Shown here one piece after another: positions 52,095 to 62,844 of a stretch of DNA of 64,000 nt. The notes beneath the pieces are model-generated. The model was not told the origin of the DNA, did not search any database, and worked only from the letters and a program-made list of their open reading frames with translations. Origin of the DNA: Elysia chlorotica (lineage: Eukaryota > Mollusca > Gastropoda > Plakobranchidae). Both the position numbers and the translations under genes were made by a program. The stretch lies in assembly GCA_003991915.1 (NCBI GenBank), contig RQTK01000159.1, forward strand, positions 328,669-392,668, in the 5' to 3' direction. The number at the start of each line of letters is the position of its first letter. Position 1 is the first letter of the stretch.

Positions 52095-52352
52095 GGGGTT
52101 GAGTGAGTTGGTTTTAACGTCCAATTTCAACACTGTATAGGCTATTATTGTGGGCGGGCCCCAAGTTTGACGTCTGACAATTTTATGTGCTGCCACACAG
52201 GAGACAGTGTGGGGAACCATGACTCTTGATTCAGCAGGTCACATTAAACTGACACCGAGCCAACCAGCAGGGAGCGCATTTGCCAGCGCTCGAACCACGA
52301 TCTTTTACGTCGAAAACCGATGTTCCACCCCAGGGCCACCACGCCCTCATTA
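52095..52352 (-). repeat. SINE copy, minus orientation
   Basis: Partner of the copy at 50745-50995 within the tandem duplication, slightly diverged. Confidence 0.9.
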
Positions 52353-52472
52353 CACGTATAGGAGGGACAATGTTGAAGAAAGAGGATATAAATAAAATAT
52401 AGGTGAAAAGGAGAAAAAAATTACGTTTTCCGATTTATTAAAGATAGAGAGTTCAGTAAATAGATAGATAGG

Positions 52473-52535
<63 letters not shown>

Positions 52536-52540
52536 TGCCC

Positions 52541-52554
52541 CCCTTTTATACCCC

Positions 52555-52600
<46 letters not shown>

Positions 52601-53749
52601 CACTCTTCTCTTTGCTGTTGTCCCCTTTATCTCTGCATGTGTCTATCTTTTATCTGTTGATTTTCTATGCCTAGCTCTGCCCCAACCCCTCTTTGTATAC
52701 TTCTTCTCTTTGCCTCATTTATCTCTTCTCTCTGTCTCTCTCCCTTTTTATCTATCTCCACTCTCTGTTTCTTTTCCCTTTTTAACTCTCCCTCTCTCTA
52801 TCTCTTTTATTTGCGTCTCTCCCCCTTTTATCTCTGTCTTCTCTCTGTCTACCTCCCTCTTTATCTGTTTGCAGTCTATCTGCCTTTCTCCCCTTTAATC
52901 TCTTTCTACTCTCTGACTCTCATCCTCTTTATCTGTGTTTAGCCTCTCTGCATATCCCTCCTTTATCTATGTATTCTCTCTGCCTATGACTTCGTTCACT
53001 CAATGTATCTTCTTATCCCTAATGCGATAGAAAATTGAAACTAATGTTTACTCCCTAGGGATTCGGTACAAATAGAAAGGTAAAAAAGATAAATATATTA
53101 TGAACGTTTAAAAACCATGATACAGAAAAAAATGTTTTTTTTTTGTTTTGTTTTACATTTAGCTTGTTGCAGTTTTGAGTTAGTCTTTAACTGCATTCAC
53201 CAGTGCAGAACTATTGAATTATTCATATTATTCACAGCACTTTATATTATTTAAAAAAAACCCACGATAAACCTATCACAGTATCGTTACAAGTAGTATT
53301 ATTCAGCCTTGAACACAATTTGTCCAAATAAGCTTGATAATTGGTCAAAACCTATATGCTTCAAATCGTGATCAAGAGCCGTGCCATTTTGACATTCAGC
53401 GACATTTTGACGCCCTCGCTTAATAGCCCAGTCTTTCGTTTCGAGTGTGTCTCCATTCAAGGCTTTTACAGAAACTTCAGAGAAGTAATTAATGCAAGAT
53501 CATTTTTTTAAATATAGAGAATATCGACAACCAAATCGTCAATAAATGTGTGTAGCAACAAACTGTAAACATCCCTGATCTACAATGCAGTATCATCAAA
53601 GATTAAACCTACAAGATAATTGTTGGTGAATGAATTTTGTACAGCAGGATCATCTTGCTGGGGGCGCTTAGCAAACAAAAAAGAGTGATCATTTTTTAGA
53701 ATTGCTTTTTTTAAAAGGAACTATGAATACTTTTTAAAACCTACTTGCC
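52541..53749. other. Pyrimidine tract, then AT-rich DNA
   Basis: T/C-rich sequence with a (TC)n core to about 53000, then AT-rich sequence without gene evidence. The frames in the tract are low-complexity Ser/Leu/Phe. Confidence 0.6.
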
Positions 53750-54292
53750 CTTGTCAAAAGGATGATAGATGCAATAATCCGCCAATCACTTAGCGAAAAA
53801 CTCTGCGCTTCTTTTTTGCATTAGATAGCGTTATTCAACATGCTGTATTTAACAACGAAAGTGTCTTAAGAAAACTCATAATTTTCCATGATAGATGCAA
53901 TAGTCAGCCAAACACTGAGCGAAAATCTGTGCGCTTCTTTTTGTATTAGATAGCGTTATTCAACATGCTGTATTTAACAATATATCTTAATGAAGTTTAC
54001 AATTTTCGATGATATATGCAATAATCAGCCAATCACTGAGTGAAAAACTGTATTTTGTACCTGCATATTTTTTGTATTAGATTGCTCTAAACAACATGCT
54101 TTATTTAACAAGAACAGTGTCGTTTTAGTTAAGAACTAGTTGAGAACCCACGAAATTTGTGGACGTACCCGTTTCACAATACTTTTACTTTTACTTATAC
54201 TTTTTTTGTAATAGATTGCTCTAAACAACATGCTGTATTTCACAATAACAGTGTCGTTTTAGTTAAGAACTAGTTGAGAACCCACGAAATTA
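53750..54292. repeat. Diverged ~120-130-bp tandem repeat
   Basis: Units share GATAGATGCAATA, GCCAA(T/A)CACT(T/G)AGCGAAAA, TTAGATAGCGTTATTCAACA and TGCTGTATTTAACAA. About four units are recognisable, the last two with a variant end (AGTTAAGAACTAGTTGAGAA). Confidence 0.75.
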
Positions 54293-54440
54293 CAGTTAAG
54301 TTGCGAGATTGCGAGTTTGAACAGTAACTGGATAAAAACCAGTGCTGTATATGTTAAAAAATCTCAAGACCCTGTTCTATCATTTAAACTTAAGTCAACT
54401 TGAACATTTTTTAATCAGAGCAACCTAAATTAAATAAATA

Positions 54441-54535
54441 CTCACCTAAAACTTGTTTGACTGCTGAAGAAGAAACATTTGCTAGTAAAGATAATTTTTT
54501 AAAACTTGTTTGACTGCTGAAGAAGAAACATAAGG
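54441..54535 (-). promoter_or_regulatory. Orphan, broken promoter/first-exon copy
   Basis: The first-exon motif AAACTTGTTTGACTGCTGAA (plus) occurs twice here next to a GTGAG donor, and the TATAAAA present at 44062 is lost. No signal-peptide exon lies downstream before the next promoter copy at 51.8 kb. Confidence 0.55.
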
Positions 54536-55509
54536 CTTCAAAGATAATTGTTTATGGAAATAAAAGGACAGGTAATGAATGTCAAATAAGTAATGAAGAT
54601 TAAACAATTCATCGCGGTAATTTTGACTTCGTATCATTAAAATTAATAGCCTCTGTCAAAGAATCTTATCATCTTAGACTGCATGACAAAATTTGGCAGT
54701 TATTAGCATAAAAAAAATTAGCGGAAAATCTTTTTGCGTTCGAACTAATGCAGATTTACTCTTCGTGCGTTTAGGGTGCACAATGCTGGAAAAAGAGAAG
54801 ATAAATAAAATGCCCCTACAACATAATAAAACATTCTTATAAACTCCCCCCCCCCTTTTTCCCCTTTTTTGCGTTGTCGTGGTATTTGTTTGGAACTATT
54901 TTAAGGTTTTTCTGTAGATCGGTATCTCTAGGTATTACGATTTAGTAATGTGCACAAACTGAAAAATAACTCTTGTCAAGAATTTCTGAGAACTAATCCA
55001 GCACGAACATTTTTTTTCCACAGAGATATAAACCTCGTAAGTGAACAAAAAAGGGAACTCTTTCATACAGTAAAACATTTTTATCGTTCATTATCACAAC
55101 ACGTACCTTTTTAGTTGTTTTTTTTTTGTATTGTTTTGTGAAAGTTATCTTTCTACATTTGTTTTCGCAATTTCAATTTTTATTTTGTTTGTTTCTTGTT
55201 TTTTTTTTAATTGAATATTAAAAATGTATGTCTATAAAGGAAGGGATAGAGCTGAGTCTTAAATTAAAAAAAAAACATCAGTTCAGCCCACATCTTATGA
55301 AACCGCCATGCCAGGTATTGTCCTAATACAGTAAACAAATTCAAATCTTTGTCTCCTAAATATCTTGAATACGGTGGCCATATTGAAAATACACATATTT
55401 TAAGTCCTATAGTCCCTCATAGTTACCGACAAATTGACTGTATATCTTGTTTTAAAACTGAAAAGAATAGTTATTAAGTATAAAGATAATTTTAATGCTT
55501 TTGTATAAT

Positions 55510-56835
55510 TATCTTAATTTGGAAAAAGGTTAATTAATTCAACTTTTCCTATCCTATTTTTGCGGGTTTTTCGCTATTTTTTTATTGTTTATTCACTTTA
55601 TCCCAGTATGCTTATGTTTAATTTTTATGTCTTTTATACGCTAATAAAATACCAGGTTTTATTTTAAAATAGTCATAGATCAAATTGGTGTTTTTACAAA
55701 GTCTGACAAAGTTTTTTTTCTTGGAGAAAGCACATTTTTCTAAACTTGCCAAATACAAAACGTAGCAGACAAATTGATCTTAAAGTTGAATATTTAAAGT
55801 TCTGTTCCTAACAGGCTTTTCACAGTCCCCAAAAGGATTGTACTTGTTGAATCAAGTCATAGTCACACATGACTTAGTTGCCCGATTTGTCCTGATATAT
55901 TTCATACTAGTTCGCCTGCTTCGCTTATTTTCAACTTCTGTCGCTTAATTCACAAAACCTTCATGTTATTGTTGATGTTTTTCTTCTTCTTCTTGCTTTC
56001 CTCTTCCTTATACGTTACACCAACATACAGCGCATTGAAAGAACTTAAGTAAAAATAATTTTGAGACGTATAGTTTGTTCAAAAGAAAATAGTTTTATTA
56101 GACTTTTAAAAATATCTTAAAGAGAGTTGCTTTTATAAATAGATAGGCATACAACACAGAACGAATTTACTAAACAATTTTAATTTGCACAAAGGTTAAT
56201 GAATTCAAATTTTCGTATCTTATTATGGCGTTTTTTTTTGCTATTTTTTGGATTGTTTATTCACTTTATCCCATTATGCTTATGTTTAATTTTTATGTCT
56301 TTTATACGCTAATAAAATACCCGGTTTCATTTTAAAATAGTCATAGATCAAACTGGTGTTATAACAAAATCTGACAAAGTTTTTTTCTTGGAGAAAACGC
56401 AGCAGAGACATTGGTTATGGGGTTGAATATTTAAAGTGCTGCTCCTAACAGGCTTTCCATAGTCCCCAAAAGGATTGTACTTGGTGATACAAGTCATAGT
56501 CACACATGACTTAGTTGCCCGATTTGTACTGATATTTTTATACTAGTTCGCCTGCTTTGCATATTTTCAACTTCAGTCGCTTAATTCACAAAACCTTCCT
56601 GTTATTATTGATGCTTTTCTTCTTCTTCTTCTTCTTTTTGCTTTCCTTTTCCTTATACGTTACACCAACACAAAACGAATTGCAAAAAACATAAGTAAAA
56701 ATAATTTTGAGACGTATAGTTTGTTCGAAAGAAAGTATTTTATTGGACTTTTAAAAACATCTTAAAGAGAGCTGCTTTATAAATCGAGAGGCAGACAACA
56801 CAGAACGAATTTACTAAACATTTGAACATGATCAG
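55510..56835. repeat. Internal ~670-bp tandem duplication
   Basis: 55510-56178 and 56179-56835 are copies of each other (for example AGTCATAGATCAAA(T/C)TGGTG and CATGACTTAGTTGCCCGATT). Block 45030-45700 has one copy only. Confidence 0.85.
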
Positions 56836-56896
56836 AGTGGGTTTTTTTCTTCAAAAAAAAATAAAGAAATAAATGGATAACTAAAAAATCGAGGCT

Positions 56897-58988
56897 TCAG
56901 TTATATGTTGAAGGACGTCCATCGAGAGCATACTCCTGTCCTTCGTACTTGTAATCTATAGGTGAAAGAAGAACAGAACAAGATAATACGTTTCGTAAAA
57001 ACAAATAATACTTATCATATTGCTATCCATTATTTTAGATCCTTCTTGTATGAATGACAAACGATCCATGGCATAATAGTAATTTATCTACTTTGAAAGA
57101 ACAGTAACAGTTTCAATTGTTTCGATTAATTCCACCCATCTTTGTTTTAATGAGGGGTTTGTTTTGAACTATGATATGTGACTGTCATGTTCATAATCCA
57201 TTCCTTTTTCCGACTCGTCCACTTTCAGTATTATTTTGAATTTATCTCTGTGTGTCTCTTTCTCTTTATTTTCTTACTTTACCCTGTCTGTTTTTGCCTT
57301 TATGTATATCTATATACTTCTATATGTCTGTCTGTTCTCCATATCTCTCTTTTCGAATATCTCGTATATAAATAACCATCTTACTCTTCTTCTATGCTCA
57401 TTGTCGATAAATAAATATACATGTAATTAGAGATAGCCTAACTATACACTGCCATATTTCTTAGGCACGGACCAGAATGACAAGTTTTTTTCCCCTCATT
57501 TTTACACAAACAATTTATGGAAAATGAATAGTTTGTCTTCATCAAAACGCAAAGAAACTGCAAATCCATCCAGCAGACGTCATTTACAGTCTAATGTCTT
57601 ACCGGTACCAGTGGAACAATCCGGGGACCTCTCTGCGCATGCCTTGATTGTCGGGTCATACACGAGTCTGGTCACGTGACCTTGGTAGTTGGCTATCGTA
57701 GGGCATTTCCTGTGATGGAGAGCAAACAATGACATTAACGTTAGTTTTGGTTGTTTTGTTGCCATGGAAGGAACCAATTGTCGAATTCAAGGTTGTAGAA
57801 ATTGCAGACACATTAACTAAAAATTCTCTGAAGAGGGGTATTGGGATGCTATAGTTATATCTAGTGAAAAAAACATTTTAGGTTTCTTCTTCTATGATGA
57901 ATGTACAATATTATTTACTATCATCGATCGAAATTTCTTTGGATTCAGAGTTACGCTCAAACCCAAACGTAACTGATGTTTTCCGGTTGAGATTATTTAA
58001 ATTTGCTACCTGTACGTGTTTGTGTAAAGCTTTTACTATTTCGGTAAAGAAAAAAGAGAGACAGTGTTTAACTTAGCTTTTTTATTTGTATCATCTTATT
58101 GATCATATCATAGTCATGATGGTCAAAGAAATAAAAATATTGAGTATTTAAATAAGGCCATGAAACGTGTCAACTTGTTACCTTCATGAGTAGAAACCTT
58201 TGAATTGAGTTGTATACAATAATATGGCAAAAAACGTTTTAAAACTAACAACTGGTTTATCTCATAGAGGATACAGTAAACGAACTTCCTTTGAAGAAAG
58301 GTTTCGAACAGATATGTTTTATTTTTAAACAAAAGAGGTTGCGAAATCTATATATGCGGCGTGTTGTGTTTTTCCTTGGAGGCGTTTAGCCTTTCACGTG
58401 ATTGAGACCTATAATTATCAGTAGGACTGCCGGCCCAGATTGGTCTACAGAGTCTTCATGGTAGTGCCGTCTACTAGGCGTACAAAAGTGGCATTATATA
58501 GGACTTATGAACCTTAACGAACAGTCTTGTTGATGCAGATATCAGTGAGTTTTTGCAAGAGAGAAGTTCTCTTCTATTTTAACGTCCCCTAAGTCCTTAA
58601 CAAAGATACAAATGTGGCGACAGAACCCAAGACTGCTACAGAGAAAGTGCGGGGACACCAGTACTACTGTCTCAGCGGAGCACTTTATAACGACACCGAC
58701 CCAATCAGTAGGATAGCAAATCTGACAAATACATTTCTTCGAGCGTGGGATTGAACAGGGTATCTCATGAGTAGGAATCCAACGCTCTAGCACATACACT
58801 TGCAGCTCCTCCACCCTTTAGAAGTGGATGGCCCAGGTACTTTGCTACTTACTTGAACTCGAGGCCAGTCTCTGAGCAGTGAGCGTAGATCCCGAGTTGG
58901 CAGTAGTCACAGATGGGAAAGCTGGCGTAGGACAAATCTTGGCATGGCTGGAGGTCCTTCAAGTTTACACATTTGTATTTACCTCCAT
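56897..58988 (-). CDS. Copy 3 of the small Cys-rich secreted protein, 5' exons absent
   Basis: Exons 58988-58853, 57709-57603 and 56955-56897 match copy 2 in length (136, 107, 59 nt) and phase, without stops. They encode the whole mature eight-Cys region and the tail. Differences from copy 2 include P/S and N/S near FPICDYC, V/I and A/T around NYQGHV, and S/K in DYxYEG. AATAAA lies at 56743-56738 (minus). No signal-peptide exon or TATA box is found between 58988 and 64000: homology to copy 2 stops at 59985, before the place where the exon would lie. It is therefore either a truncated duplicate or uses an unrelated exon beyond the window. Confidence 0.75.
58565..58820 (-). repeat. SINE copy in intron of copy 3
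   Basis: Duplicate of the SINE at 47330-47560 with small differences. Confidence 0.8.
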
Positions 58989-60639
58989 CTGAACACAGGC
59001 ATTGAAAGCAGGGAGGGGATGTGAGGACACACGGACATATAAAAACAAAACAAGAATAAACGATTTCATGGCAAGTGCAAGAATAAAGCTGAATGAAATA
59101 TATATATATATATATATATATAACATAAAAGAATAATAGAAACAGTTGCGAGTGTAGAAAATTCATGGATTTTTATATTGTCTTTTAATGGACACTTTTT
59201 TGAATTTCTGGACTTGGCTTTGAAAGCAGTAAAATTGAAGTACAACGTGCACGATATAGAGGAATGAAAACACTGACTATGAGCATTTCTTTCAAAACAA
59301 AGCAACACATCGAGGTGGTTTTTTTCTTCTAAAATTCACGTAGTTATAGAATGTCTATCTTGAGTTAAAATTAGGACGTTACATTGTGTGAAAATTAATA
59401 CAAGTTTATGACAACAACCATAATGGCAAATAGAAAGAAAAATACACAAAAACTCTAATCATGTGCAGAATAATTCATAACCCAACAGCGCAGAGAACGT
59501 GTTACATAATTGTAATGGCACTTGGAGGCGTAAAACTCGCAATTAGTTATACTAAAACCGTAATACGCCTACTGTGATGTAACCGACTTGGAGAAATTCT
59601 CTAAGTATGGCTAAATACACTGAGCAGCTTTATCAAAGAGAATAAGCACAGGATAAGATCTGGCAAAGTGTTTAATTTCAGTGCACACTAATTATCGCGG
59701 CGATACCTAGTGGGGTGGGCGTAAAAAACAAACAAATGTTTGCGTTTAATAATTGCAACTTTAGAGCCATTAATAGTGTTGTACATTAAAGCATGTTTGC
59801 ATGATGGAAAAAAGCATTGTAGCGTTCACCTTTTTCATATCAATTTGTGATGATGCAACAAGTGTTTCATTTCATTAAAAATCAACTGATTATTTGTTTC
59901 TATTTCTACACACTAAAAGTTATATTTTAAACATTATGCTTCAAGCATCATTTATTTAGACGTCGGGTCTAATATTATTGGCTGCCTTTATTCTCATCCC
60001 GGGATGCGGATAATCAAAAAGTGTTATTCTCATCCCCGGGATGAGAATAACGCAATTTCGTTATTCGCATCCCCCCTTTTGTGAAAGGTTAAGTGAGAGA
60101 TAGAGAGGGGAAGGAAGATAGGATGGGAATCGTTCGATTATTAGACCTAATTTTAAGAGAGAGGGACGAAATAGATATGAAGAGAGAATATTTAGTCCCA
60201 TGGCTTTATATCAATAAAAAGATATATTCCATAGATCTATAAAATTAGAGCTCAAATTGTATACGTGCCTCAAACAATGTAGATCTATAATTTTATGTGT
60301 ACATGTACTAGATTACTATACATAAACAATTGTTTTTGTATTTAAAATTCAGTGTGTGATGGAGAGAGAGGGGGAAGAGACGAGAGAGAGAAAGAGGGAG
60401 AGAGAGAGAGAGAGGGGGGGGGGATTAAAGGTATAGAACTCGATGGTGGTAGATAGAGGAAAGATGCCTTAAATGGAGGTGAGTTAGGTTTGCTCTTGTT
60501 TGGACATTGAAAAAGACACAGAAAAAAACCTTATAAAATTCAAAGAAATGTACCATATTAAAAATTCAGTATGTTACTCATGTTCCTAAAGCGCTCTTGT
60601 CACATAAAAAGACAAGTTAGCAAGCATTTGTGCACTATG

Positions 60640-60935
60640 CACCTGTTGTTTGGAACTCCCTGCCGCTCACTTGATACTAAATGATAGTTTCAAAAGAGTC
60701 CTAAAAACCTATTTATTTACAATGCATTTGTCAGTGGATTTTTCCTCTTAATTTTCATTAATGCTTAATTTATATGTATAATTTACTCATTTTTCATAAT
60801 TTCTTTGCTGTTCATGTATCATGTCCTTTTATGTGCAAAACTGCCTTATAATGTGTGTGAATGGCTGATAAGTTGTCTCGTCTTAACTATGTACGGCGCT
60901 TTGAGCCGGCTATGCTGGGATTTTATTTATTGTAG
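60640..60935 (+). mobile_element. LINE 3'-end relic
   Basis: One frame reads APVVWNSLPL, and a shifted frame continues with FQKSPKNLF. This resembles the C-terminal WNSLPxxLR...SFKxxLKTYLF stretch of non-LTR reverse transcriptase proteins. A GTACGGCGCTTTGAGCC tail of the kind common after such frames follows. Stops and frameshifts are present. Confidence 0.5.
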
Positions 60936-61328
60936 CAGGTATAAGTTTCTATTAGAATATAGAATGTAGCTACAACATGTATTATGTACCAACATACCAG
61001 CTCTGTTGAGATCTAGACTCAGAGCGCTTTTTGATTTTGAGAGAGAGAGACAGAGAGAGATGACTTGAAAGGTGACTTGAATCTTAAAAAACAAACACAA
61101 AAACAAAAATTGAAAACAAAACAAATTTTTCCTCAAATTCATTTTGATATACTTTTTAATATGAAACTAAATTCCAAACACAGGCAAGTGTTTAAAGTCC
61201 ATAACAGTAAAATTTCACATATACTTCGCCAATTAAACAAACAGTTCTCTTAAAGTTAAAACATGTATAACTTCATTAAAATGAGTCTTTTATGTACCAT
61301 GTGCAGGGTAAAAAAGCTTGTCTCAAGT

Positions 61329-61401
61329 GCGTACAGCTGTATCATATATTTTAGATAAATAAACTGCGTACAGCTGTATCATATATTTTAGATAAATAAA
61401 C
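61329..61401. repeat. Two 36-37-bp tandem units
   Basis: GCGTACAGCTGTATCATATA followed by TTTTAGATAAATAAA occurs twice in immediate succession. Confidence 0.9.
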
Positions 61402-61599
61402 AGTTCTTTAACTAATCAAATGCATACATGTACCATTATACAATCACCTTCAGAAAACACCAAAAGCCCTGTAGACACAACTGAAAAGAGAAAAAAAAAA
61501 AAAAAACCAAACCCTACCAATTCAGTTGGCGAAATGCTTGATACATCATAGTTTCCATATCAAACATGCAAACACACGTTAGGTTTATAGGAAGCAAAA

Positions 61600-62015
61600 T
61601 GTTCTTAACTATGTACAGCATGTTGAATATTTTATAAAGATAAGCGCTTAACAACATTTTAAGCAATGACCTAATAAAATTGAATAGAAATATTATAAAA
61701 GGCACTCTAGGTTATACACACATAAATTTGTATAAGGCTGCGTTGTTATAAACACATGTTATTATAACTTAAGAAACAAGGATATTTTAAACACATTGAT
61801 CTTACTAACCATAACTATAGCAAAATGGTGTTAACTATGTACAGCATGTTGAATATTTTATAAAGATAAGTGCTCAACAACAATTTAAGCATCGTCACAA
61901 AAGTGTTCAACATTATAGAGTCATGTAGAAGCATTTACATAAACAAATCAATGACCTAAAAATTGAATAGAAATATAAAAGGCACTCTGGGTTATACATA
62001 CATAATTGTTATAAG
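61600..62015. repeat. ~220-bp imperfect tandem duplication
   Basis: AACTATGTACAGCATGTTGA and AATATTTTATAAAGATAAG recur at about 61609 and 61834. AAAGGCACTCT(A/G)GGTTATAC recurs at about 61697 and 61978. Confidence 0.8.
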
Positions 62016-62445
62016 GAAAAGTCATAAATGGTTGAAATCATAAGAACTAATGCTCGAATAAAATGAGAGTAGCAAAAGAGCAAGAACAGCGTACGAGTCA
62101 AAACTAATAGCTGTTTAAGTTAAGTTACAGCATCATAGTCAATTCACGTTAATTTAAAAATGAGACTTTAAAAAAAGTCTGAAAAGCCTTGTTTGTAACA
62201 CCAACAATAATATTAATAGTCTTGTATTCCTCAATTATACTTCTAGTATAAACGAGCAAACATATATTCCATTAATTATGATTAAGAACTATCAATAATT
62301 GTACATTAGGATACATCCTAAAGGACATAACGATCCTTTGATAGCCTCTTGTTTAAACGTATACTTAGAATGCAAAATTGTAGACGTCATGTTAATAAAT
62401 CATTTTACAAAATGTATACTTGAGTCAAGTAGTGTATAAAGTAGT

Positions 62446-62637
62446 TTATTGATGAAAAGTGAAATAAATATACAACATTTTATAATGTGGCCATAAAAAA
62501 AAATATTTCTTAAACGCAACCATCACAAAACCAAACAGATACCTTCTTTTTGGAACTGTAACTAACACAGTGGAAATGGTACCAAATCTATCAAATGATG
62601 GGAAAGTATCACCAACATTTAGACTTAGAGTAGCCAT
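62446..62637 (-). CDS. Possible transposon-protein N-terminus (ZSWIM-like), remnant
   Basis: A 63-residue frame with a real ATG begins MATLSLNVGDTFPSFDRF. This resembles the opening of ZSWIM3-like proteins derived from Mutator-like transposases, from memory of that family only. It starts about 155 bp inside the right terminal repeat and reads inward, as a transposon gene would. The similarity is lost after about 20 residues. No catalytic region was found. Confidence 0.3.
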   Translation of the reverse strand: MATLSLNVGDTFPSFDRFGTISTVLVTVPKRRYLFGFVMVAFKKYFFLWPHYKMLYIYFTFHQ

Positions 62638-62844
62638 ATTGAGGTAGACTGGACATTGGACAATGAGGCCTTGAATGCAATGTTGGCGACTGGCGAGCTT
62701 ATCAACCGCGAATTTTTCAAAAGAGCTTAACCCATAGGACTCGTCTCGTCATATCTCGCGAAACCCAGCATAGTCTGTGTGATTTGGTAAGGGGGGATGC
62801 GAATAACGGAAATGTGTTATTCTCATCCCGGGATGCGGATAATC

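Larger units (their letters stand above)
50060..52540. repeat. Tandem duplication (~1.35-kb unit) carrying promoter and SINE
   Basis: 50060-51185 and 51410-52540 are close copies in the same order: SINE tail, ACCCCAGACACCAGC, promoter and first exon of the Cys-rich gene, an inverted SINE, AGGATATAAATAAA, and a (GATA)n array (51097-51183; 52458-52535). Confidence 0.9.
54295..59985. repeat. Segmental duplication copy of 43859-48690
   Basis: Near-continuous match, same orientation, to 43859-48690. It carries copy 1's promoter region, the DNA between copies 1 and 2, and exons 3-5 of copy 2 with their introns and SINE. Both ends are abrupt. The extra ~0.7 kb here is an internal tandem duplication (55510-56835). 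Confidence 0.9.
59988..62844. mobile_element. ~2.8-kb element with ~53-bp terminal inverted repeats
   Basis: 60024-60076 and the reverse complement of 62791-62844 align with few mismatches, sharing CCGGGATGAGAATAAC and CGTTATTCGCATCCCCCC. Each end is itself near-palindromic (TTATTCTCATCCC facing GGGATGAGAATAA). A 28-bp block (ATTCTCATCCCGGGATGCGG core) is also repeated directly at 59988-60015 and 62817-62844. The interior is AT-rich with short direct repeats and a LINE relic. The only protein-like remnant is the frame at 62446-62637. It looks like a non-autonomous DNA transposon; no target-site duplication was identified. Confidence 0.6.

Noticed and set aside
52667..52942. Hydrophobic open frame suggesting a membrane protein
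   Set aside because: It arises from a T/C-rich tract. The composition is only Leu/Ser/Phe/Pro/Tyr and there are no splice or start signals.
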